NCBI GenBank assembly: GCA_021521415.1
Contig: JAIQDT010000106.1
Coordinates: 131,501-195,500, forward strand
Reading direction: 5' to 3'
Length of the DNA stretch: 64,000 bases
Source: Bidens hawaiensis
Lineage: Eukaryota; Streptophyta; Magnoliopsida; Asterales; Asteraceae
Position numbers and translations under genes: made by a program. Of the stretch, positions 55,820-64,000 are shown piece by piece. The first letter of the stretch is position 1, and every line of letters begins with the position of its first letter. The notes under the pieces are model-generated. The model saw only the letters and a program-made list of their open reading frames with translations, did not search any database and was not told the DNA's origin.

Positions 55820-58800
55820 TTACAAGATTGAACTAGTACTTGTAAAATCTGCTTGAGGTGGTGCAACGTCAACACGAGGAAATAAGGCTTCCTTAGCCAT
55901 CCAAACTTTTTCATAGAAGGCGTTAATGAGTCATTTGTAAAGATGCACGTAGGAGTACGCGTATACGGTAACCGGGAAGAATGATATTATGTATAAAAAA
56001 ACATTTGTCCAGCTCTGGCCACTGCTAATGGTTAGTATAAGAGTGGCTGCAAATGCTACCATCATCATTGACACCGAGAGTATCAACAAAGTGATGCCTA
56101 GCAGCAGTTTATTATGAAGAGAGTACCGAAAGTCATTTAAACGAAATGAAGATGTGAGGATGGAAAGGAACACGATAACCGATGTCAAAGAGAATGTGAG
56201 CGAAAGGGCGCCTGCAAGAGCAAAGACAATAAAAAAAGGTTTGCTCTTGAGAAGTGGATATCCTGTATTTTGATTCGGGCCTCCGGGCACAGTGTACGCT
56301 GCAGCAAAGGCAACCGTGGCTATAAGAACAGCAACAATGGAGCAATTCTCTGCTGTGTTCTTCATCCATTCTTTGGCATTAACCCGTAGTTGTGTTGTTT
56401 TCTCAAGAAGCATTTGTTCAGCAGTCTCCCCATTAGAATTCACCTGCAGTCTAGTTAATGTTGTGCATTTGCTTTTCATTTTCTGCACACAGAAACTTAC
56501 TATATTATGGATGCATGACATAAATTAAATAAATTGACATCAACTAAATGCATAGTACCTCAAACAAGATTAAATCGTCTCTCAGTAGTAAAGCTGGGTT
56601 TCTGACGTCTTCCTTGGCTTTAGTATCTTTAGCTGATATGCTAAACATGTGCAGTAGCGAGTGTCCTTCTTTGTCTATCTTTCCACTTAGCCTCCTGATA
56701 GAATGTGCCATATTGATTACAATATCGATAATATCCGCTCTTCGGTATTTAATAGCGACGTGCAGAATGTTGCGCCCATCCCCATCAATGTGTTCTATCG
56801 CTTGTGGGTAGACATTTAGTATTTCCTTAACAATCTCAGTACAACCACTTTTTGTTGCTAGCAACAACGGATAGGTCCAAGGTCTTTTGGTAGACTAGCG
56901 TTCCCTGTGTATTTGTGGAACCTAGGCTTACTCAGATCAAGTCTGGACACCGTCTCCTTCCATGACTTGTCCATTTCAACCAATATCTTTACGAGTTTTT
57001 TTGCCGATTCACATTTGTGCTTTCTTATTCGAATTTCTTCGATCAGTGGAATCCTACTGCGTTTTTTTGTGTCTTTTGAAGTACAGTCAATGTCTGATCA
57101 TCCACAAATTAATAAAAGTCAACAAATTATTGATTATACACACACACCCCATATATACATATACGAGAAGATATTTTAACCAATCAAATGATTTCCTTTT
57201 ATTTTCTGGTTATTTAATTATAAGGGTATGTTAGTAAAATATAAGATGTTTTGTTTTGTAACTAATACTCACTAATAGTTTAATTAATGATAGGTTATTA
57301 ACTAATGATAAGTTACAAACTGTTATATTTTTTTTATTTCATCTAAAATTTAGACCATTAAAATCTATTTGATAAAAATCATTTGATCTAAAATGTTATT
57401 TGTTCTCAAATGTGAAGTAATTTTCTTTCTATGGTTTTCAATCAACTAATATAATGTAGACATAGCTACGTAATGTTGTGTAGACATACTTTAAGATATT
57501 TGTATAGTAATAACTGATATAGTATAGGTACACTTTCAAATGTTGTATAGTCATAAGACTATTGCCATTTACAAACTAATCCAACCCAATCTAACATTAA
57601 AAAATTAGTTTCTCTTTCTTCCATCTACACAACCCAACCAAATCTAATATTCCACTCTCATTCACAACCCAACCTAATTCAACCAAACTCATTATTAAAT
57701 ATTAAGTAAATATAGTTTATAATTATTTAAACAATATATATAAAAATAAAATTTAATGATAATAAGTTTGTGAACCAACAATTTTATATCGTAATTATAT
57801 TATGAAAAATACCTATTTTATAAAGAACTCCGTGTTTCATAAAATTTGTATCGAGATGTTCGTAAAAAAATAACAAACAAGACTATGTTTTTAGTTTCTT
57901 TAAAAAAATAAAATAACTTAACTTATTAAACAAAAATTAATATGCACGTTAAATTAATTGTTGGAATAAAGCAATAAATATAAACCAATGGCGTAAAAAG
58001 TGATTGCAAACTAGTTCACTGTGGAGAATCGTTTGCCATAATATGTCAAACCAAATGTGATTTTTCAATTTTTTTATGTTACACCTGGCAAACCAACCCA
58101 AGCTAAGTTTGCTGATGGGAATGGCTAAATAACGTAGTGTAGGTAAAACTAGTTTACTGTATGCACAATTTCAAATGTTGTGCAAGCATAGCTAATGTAG
58201 TATAGGTAAAACTAATATAATGTAGGTACAACTAATGTAGTGTAGACACGCTTAAATATTGTGTAGTCATAACTAATAATGCATTTTTTGTAAAACTAAT
58301 GTTGTGTATATTACGATAGCATAGAATCCACAAAAGTACTATTTTTTTTTTCAAATCATGTTAAAGCACGTTAAAAAAAACAAATATTGTATCCATTTCC
58401 AAAATGAAAAAATATTAAATGTAGCTAATTATAAATCGTTTATGTTTTGATAATTATAAATGTTTTCAGCTTAATTTTAAGAGTAAGAAATGGGGATTTC
58501 ATTATTGAGATTATTAATAATTACCAGTTTGTCATTATCAATATGTACCATTGATTTCTCGCAATTGATTAATGCAATCAATTACCCAGATTGATTTCTC
58601 ACTATAACTTGACTTCTCGCATGAATCATCCCCCGGCTTAAGTTCATGCGAAAAGTCATCTTATCGCGAGGATTGCAAGAAATTATCCAACAAATCACAA
58701 ATTTTCTTTTCTTTTTTCTTTTAATTAAATCAAAGGACATGTTGGTAAAAGTTGAATTATTTTATTTTGTTAACTATTAATTTGTTTGGTGGTTTTAATT

Positions 58801-60997
58801 AATATATGTATTTAATGTTTAAATTTAAAAAACGCTACAACAAATAGACAAATCGCTAAACATATTGACGATATGTGATCACACGCACCCCAATATTTGA
58901 AACTAGATTATTCATATTTAAATTTAAAAACAAATTAATCGTTTAACATTAATATAACTTAATGAGATCCTTTTATTTGATTCCAAATATGTATTTTTTA
59001 GTTAAATTAAAAATTATAAGATCATGTTGACTTCAAAATGAATGATTGATAATTAGCCAACCTTTTATTTTCTTTTAATTTCTTTATGTTTCAGTTAAGT
59101 TTAAAAACACAAAGTTTCCATGCTAATATCCATCTACACATACGACTAAAAAGTTGTTAGTTCCCTTTTATTTTAACCAACACGTAACTAATATTCACCT
59201 ACATATAACTCATATTTGTCTACATATAAGTCATATTTTCCCTACACAATGAAATAATAATTACTCTCTAACATGTAATTCACTGAGTTGAAATATTCCT
59301 ACACAATCCAATATTGGTATTAATATTACTTATAGTGAAATAATCTCTACACAAAAAACAAACACAAGATAATGCTTATAATATATCCTTACACAAAATG
59401 ATTCTTTTTAAAATCTAAAATCCATTTCAAAAGTATATCCATTTCAAAAACCTTTGCCTTTCTCCATTAAATCGATTTAAACAATTTTTCTTGTTTTGAA
59501 AACCCAACTTGAAGATTGATTTTTTTTGGAGTGAGAGAATTAGCTAAAAAAATAGGAGACTATTTAATGAGATTTTAGAAATTGCATTTTAATTTTCAAA
59601 ATGATTAATGTAAAAAACAAAGTCCACAATGCCCTTCCATAGTTTTTTTTTTATATTTATTACAAGTTTGCCATGGCAATTATAGACCATTGATTAGACA
59701 AATCAACGACGTCTCGCAATTATGTATGTATGTATGCATGATATTTTCATGTTTATAGGGGTAGAGTTAGATTCAAATGGGAACTTCAAAAAAAAAGTGG
59801 GGAATTGAAGAACTAAAATGTCTAGCTATAGCATCTCTCGATGGGGGTGGGGTGTTAGTCATTTTTAGTCGGGGGGTGGGGGTGGGTGAGTTTAGGTTTT
59901 GCAGGGTTCTTTTTTGGTTTGATAAGGTTATTCGAGATGTAGATAATCAAATAACACATAAGGTGCACCATAAGATTAGATGGATGGTCTAAGATAGAGT
60001 TCCCCAGTTCTCCAATAATCTCATCCCTGTAAAGGGTATATATGAAATTGTTAAAAGAAAAAAATTGTTTATTGGTGATCAATAGTTTTTTTTTTCCTAA
60101 GGAAAAGAGATGTGGTTAAAGAGATGTTGTGGTTGAGTTAACCTTGTTTGTGCCAATCAAGAATTAAAACTGGATGCATTTTTGCATGCATGCATGCATA
60201 TTAGATGGATCGATCCTTACATTCATATATTAGCTTCTTCAAATAGTTGTCTCCGACTCCATAATCGAACGTGGAAGGGTTCAATGATAGAAGTTGAAGA
60301 GCTGTCAACCCATCTCCATCTTCCTCCGAAATCAATTTTGGATATATTCCAGTTATAGAAATGGCCAGATCTGTCCGTCCGTCGATATATATGTCGTAAG
60401 AGTAATTAAGAGATCATCATCGATTGAATTTAACAACTTAAAACAAACAAACGTACCAAAGTTGTGGCTAAGGATGGCTTCATGTAGTATGGTCGATTTA
60501 TCACTTCTCCGAAGAAACAGCTCCACGCCTTCTCCTCTCTCCCGCACTTGATCACTGAGGAAATGGAAAATGCGGGACTTGCCATAGCGCACTGCACGAA
60601 AGAGAGCCGTCTCTCCCAGCTTGTTGGGCTTCCACTGCAAAGTAGGAGCCCTAAGCAGCATCTCCTTAGCGGCCTCCAGCGTCCGGTTGTTGGTGGCTGT
60701 CGAGTGAAGCATGGTGTTCCCCCTGCTGTTTACCCATGCCAGCTTCTCGAATTGGCTTTCATGTAAGGAACGGAGCAGGGCGACGACGAGGTTGTTACGC
60801 TTATTGAAACCCGCCATATGAAGAATGGTGTCGCCATGTATGGTTACTACATGAAGCGGCCCATTCGGCAGCCCCTTGCATATCTCAAATACTTTCTTAT
60901 CTTCTCCATCTATCAGAGCCTTATATAGCTCCATGTTAGTCGTCTTGTCAACATCATCTTCCGATACAATATTCACATTCATTGAATTATTAAACAT
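55820..60997 (-). pseudogene. Ankyrin-repeat PGG-domain pseudogene, copy B
   Basis: Exons 60457-60997, 60221-60370, 56559-57072 and from 56482 to the early TGA at 55,931 (open again to 55,820). It has the same 13-bp deletion in exon 3 and the same nonsense codon in exon 4 as copy A. Its exon 1 has one replacement (TLQWKPN for TLLWKPN). Confidence 0.88.
57073..60220. other. Intron 2 of the ankyrin pseudogene, copy B
   Basis: AT-rich, same content as 14,202-17,352 including the G-rich tract; no gene. Confidence 0.6.
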
Positions 60998-61317
60998 AGA
61001 GATCAGAAGGAGATGGAATTAATTAAGCTCACAACATATATAATGGGATTGGCCGGGTACGTTAATCAATTTATAGGTGCTTAAGAATTTAGAGAATAGG
61101 GAATCAAGCAAGGCACATATCCTTTAGTTTGCATACAGCTCCTCATATCACATAGCAGCAGAAATTATGCATTTCCCTTTGCGTGTAATTACTAGAAAGA
61201 GATCACCCATGAATATGATTATAACACGAAAAAGAAAAATGTATTACCGCATAAATAAATAAAATACAATATGTAAAATAAATATTATTCCTCTTGTTTG
61301 ACTCAGAGACCGTGGGT

Positions 61318-61584
61318 TTGTTGTGGGTCAGGCTGAGTTGAAGGCCGAATCGGACAAAGTAGTTAAACACGAGAAAGCTTGTTTAGGGAATCAATATGTG
61401 CTTCTCTCATTTGCTTTTAACACATTCGGTTTTCTGGCCCCGGAGGCTGTGAATTTTCTGAGCATGGTTCAGCGTGTCGTGCATGGTACATTTTCCGCTC
61501 CTAAGTCCCAAAGTTTCGCTTTTAGTAGGATAGACTTTGCTATTTAAAAGGGAGTTGCGGTGCAACTTGTTCCCCGTTAGCCTG
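61318..61584 (+). pseudogene. Retroelement-associated coding remnant, copy B
   Basis: Same remnant and same in-frame TAA as 18,450-18,716. Confidence 0.5.
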
Positions 61585-62137
61585 TCACTTTATGTAATTG
61601 TTTTGAGTGTAATGAGATGAAAAGAATGAGTTATATAAAAAATTTTCATCATATATTAGAAAAAAGAATAATCTTCTTACTATTATATTAAAAAAGAAAC
61701 ATATGTGAACAAATGATACCATGATACCATTCTAGAGTGTTCACGTAACATAAAATCTTACCATTATGAAGGATATTTCAAATATATTTTCCAACTCAAG
61801 TTATTTTGGAAATAACATTAATTATATTATTTAATTGTAAAGTACTCATATAGGGAAAATCTGAGATAGCTAATTCTTTATTACAAGAGGAATATACTTA
61901 CACTAATAATTACTATATTTTCTCTTAAATAATAATGTATTTTATATCTTGAATGAAAATAAACATGTCAACAACAAAATAATTAACAAAAAGAACAAAA
62001 CTAACAATCACGGTTGTATTCCAGTTTCTTCATTGATAGAGTAAAAGCTAAAGTACACACAACAATGTATTTATTCAGGAGCTTTCCATAAAATAATTAG
62101 TGGCACTGAATTACAAGATTGAACTAGTGCTGAGCAA

Positions 62138-63409
62138 TCATGTAAAATCCGCTTGAGGTGGTTCAACGTTAACACAAGGAGGAAATAAGGCTTCCTTAAT
62201 CATCCACACTTTTTCGCAAAAGGCGTGAATGATTAATTTGTAAAGATGCACATAGGAGTACGCGTATACTGTAACCGGGAAGAATGATATTGTGTATAAG
62301 AAAACATTTGTCCAGCTCTGGCCACTGCTAATGGTTAGTATAAGGGTGGCTGCAAATGCTGCCATCATCATTGACACCGAGAGTATCAACAAAGTGATGC
62401 CTAGCAGCAGTTTATTATGAAGAGAGTACCGAAAGTCATTTAAACGAAATGAAGATGTGAGGATGGAAAGGAACACGATAACCGATGTCAAAGAGAATGT
62501 GAGCGAAAGGGCGTCTGCAAGAGCAAAGACAATAAAAAAAGGTTTGCTCTTGAGAAGTGGATATCCTGTATTTTGATTCGGGCCTCCGGGCACAGTGTAT
62601 GCTGCAGCAAAGGCAACCGTGGCTATAAGAACAGCAACAATGGAGCAACTCTTTGCTGTGTCCTTCATCCATTCTTTGGCATTAACCCGTAGTTGTGTTG
62701 TTTTCTCAAGAAGCATTTGTTCAGCAGTCTCCCCGTTAAAATTCTGTTGCAGTGTGCTTAACAATGGGCATATGTTTCTCATTTTCTGCACGCGTCAACA
62801 AGAACAAGCAGAAACTTAAAATATTATGTATGCAAGACATAAATTGACATTAACTAACTACGTACGTACGTACTTCAAACAAGATTAAATCATCTCTGAG
62901 AATTATAGCTGGATTTCTGTTGTCTTCCTCGGCTTTGCTATCTTTAGCCTCCACGCTAAACATGTGTAATAGCGAATATCCTTTTATGTCTATCTTTCCT
63001 CTTAGCCTTCTGACAGAATGTGCCATATTGATTACAATATCGATGATATCCGTTCTTCGGTATCTAATAGCGACGTGCAGAATGTTGCGCCCTTCCCCAT
63101 CAATGTGTTCTACCGCCTGTGGGTAGACATCTAGTATTTCCTTGACAATCTCTGTACAACCACCTTTTGTTGCTAACAACAATGGAGTGTCGAGGATAGG
63201 GCCAAACTCTTTTTTTTCCGGTTGGCTAACGTTCCCTTCGTATTTGTGGAACCTGGGCCTACTCAGATCAAGTCTGGACACCGTGTTCTTCCATGACTTG
63301 TCTTTTTTAACCAATATCTTTACAAGTTTTTTAGCAGATTCACATTTATGCTTTCTCTTTCGAATTTCTTCAATCAATGGTATCCTACTACGCTTTTTTG
63401 TGTATATTA
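62138..63409 (-). CDS. Ankyrin-repeat PGG-domain gene, 3' exons only (copy B, cut by window end)
   Basis: Exon 4 (62138-62785: PGG domain, four membrane helices) and exon 3 (62874-63409: linker and ankyrin repeats). Exons 1-2 would lie beyond 64,000. Both exons are open with canonical borders. Differences from copy A include E-to-K in the TAESC motif region, an I-to-T in the last helix and F-to-Y in YAFSYV. Whether the 5' exons exist cannot be seen. Confidence 0.85.
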
Positions 63410-63728
63410 CTTTTTCTGGACTTCAATCAATGTCTGATCATCCACAAATTAATAAAAGTTAGCAAATTAATGATTATACATAAACACATATATACTTACA
63501 TACATACATAAATACATACATGTGTACATATATAGGGAAATACGGGAAAGAAAACCCATGTGAGTTTAGAAAAATATAGTAACCCACTATGTGGGAGGGA
63601 TCCTAATTTTGTCTTTTGACTTGTTCCCCTCACACATGATATCACCCTCTCTCCTATGTCATTCTTTTTATATCTATCTTCTCGAAAAAAAAAACTAGAG
63701 CTAAAAAATGCACCGCATCTCCTTCAAC

Positions 63729-64000
63729 CAATGTTTTCAGACCCGGCCCGGACGTCGACCCGGACTCCTTACCGGGTCAAAGGTCGGACCGACCCGGGAG
63801 GACGGACCGGTGTTTGACCCGGATGACGTCATAAATAATTTACATATATATATAATTCATATACATATAAAAAATAATAATAACAAAAAATAATAATAAT
63901 AACAAACTTTAATGTTTATTTATGTTTTATACATTGTTTTTTAAATATATGTGATTTATATTTGATCAGTAGAGACATCAATGAAGCTTGGTTGATTGGC
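63729..64000. mobile_element. hAT-type MITE, copy B, truncated by window end
   Basis: Left target duplication ccttcaac at 63,721-63,728 and left terminus CAATGTTTTCAGACCC. Its GC-rich end is closer to a perfect inverted repeat than copy A's (CCCGGCCCGG). It lacks about 12 bp of AT-rich core relative to copy A. Confidence 0.82.

Larger units (their letters stand above)
42856..64000. repeat. Copy B of the ~42.86-kb tandem segmental duplication
   Basis: Direct-repeat partner of bases 1-21,140. All insertions seen in copy A are present at the same sites: the Tat LTR beside STIG1, the LTR piece in glycosyltransferase exon 1, the Copia derivative in its intron, and the 13-bp deletion in the ankyrin pseudogene. 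These events therefore came before the duplication. Copy B is cut by the window end inside intron 2 of the second ankyrin gene. Confidence 0.95.

Overview
This window is nuclear DNA from a flowering plant, most likely Asteraceae. The evidence is GT-AG introns, AT-rich intergenic DNA, a STIG1-type cysteine-rich peptide gene, ankyrin-PGG membrane protein genes, a BC10-like glycosyltransferase gene, and LTR retrotransposons of types common in that family. The family assignment rests on protein resemblance only.

The dominant structure is a direct repeat of about 42.86 kb. Bases 1-21,140 (copy A) recur at 42,856-64,000 (copy B) in the same order and orientation, with roughly 0.5-1.5 % substitutions by eye plus small indels. 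The window therefore holds one full period and half of the next. The first 71 bases are the end of the same LTR that closes the full retrotransposon at 42,926, so the unit to the left also carries at least that LTR.

Each unit reads: end of a Ty3/Gypsy Tat-type element; a STIG1-like gene (183-602; 43,038-43,457) whose TATA box lies 15 bp from the LTR; about 2.8 kb of AT-rich DNA; a 5'-truncated Core-2/I-branching glycosyltransferase-like gene (4,443-12,458; 47,301-55,329). One small intron of that gene holds a 5.8-kb Ty1/Copia derivative with a 943-codon ORF, arrays of a 22-bp palindrome and an almost deleted gag-pol. On the minus strand follow a broken ankyrin-PGG gene (12,949-18,129; 55,820-60,997) and an intact paralogue (19,268-24,468; its copy B runs off the end at 64,000).

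The part seen once (21,141-42,855) has the 5' exons of the intact ankyrin gene, several MITEs (hAT-like, Mutator-like, Stowaway-like), an older broken STIG1 paralogue (27,678-28,100), and the complete 12.1-kb Tat element (30,811-42,926; 5-bp target duplication ccaat). That element has a decayed minus-strand gag-pol and a plus-strand, intron-containing extra gene with its own TATA box. It separates the STIG1 core promoter from its former upstream region, now at 29,600-30,805.

The least explained signal is in the Copia derivative: eleven inverted pairs of GCGAAGTT-type half-sites, every pair with exactly a 6-nt spacer, in 43-44 bp tandem units in both the LTR and the leader of the 943-codon ORF. 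That ORF encodes a protein with basic, coiled-coil and acidic regions and starts 2 nt after a good splice acceptor.
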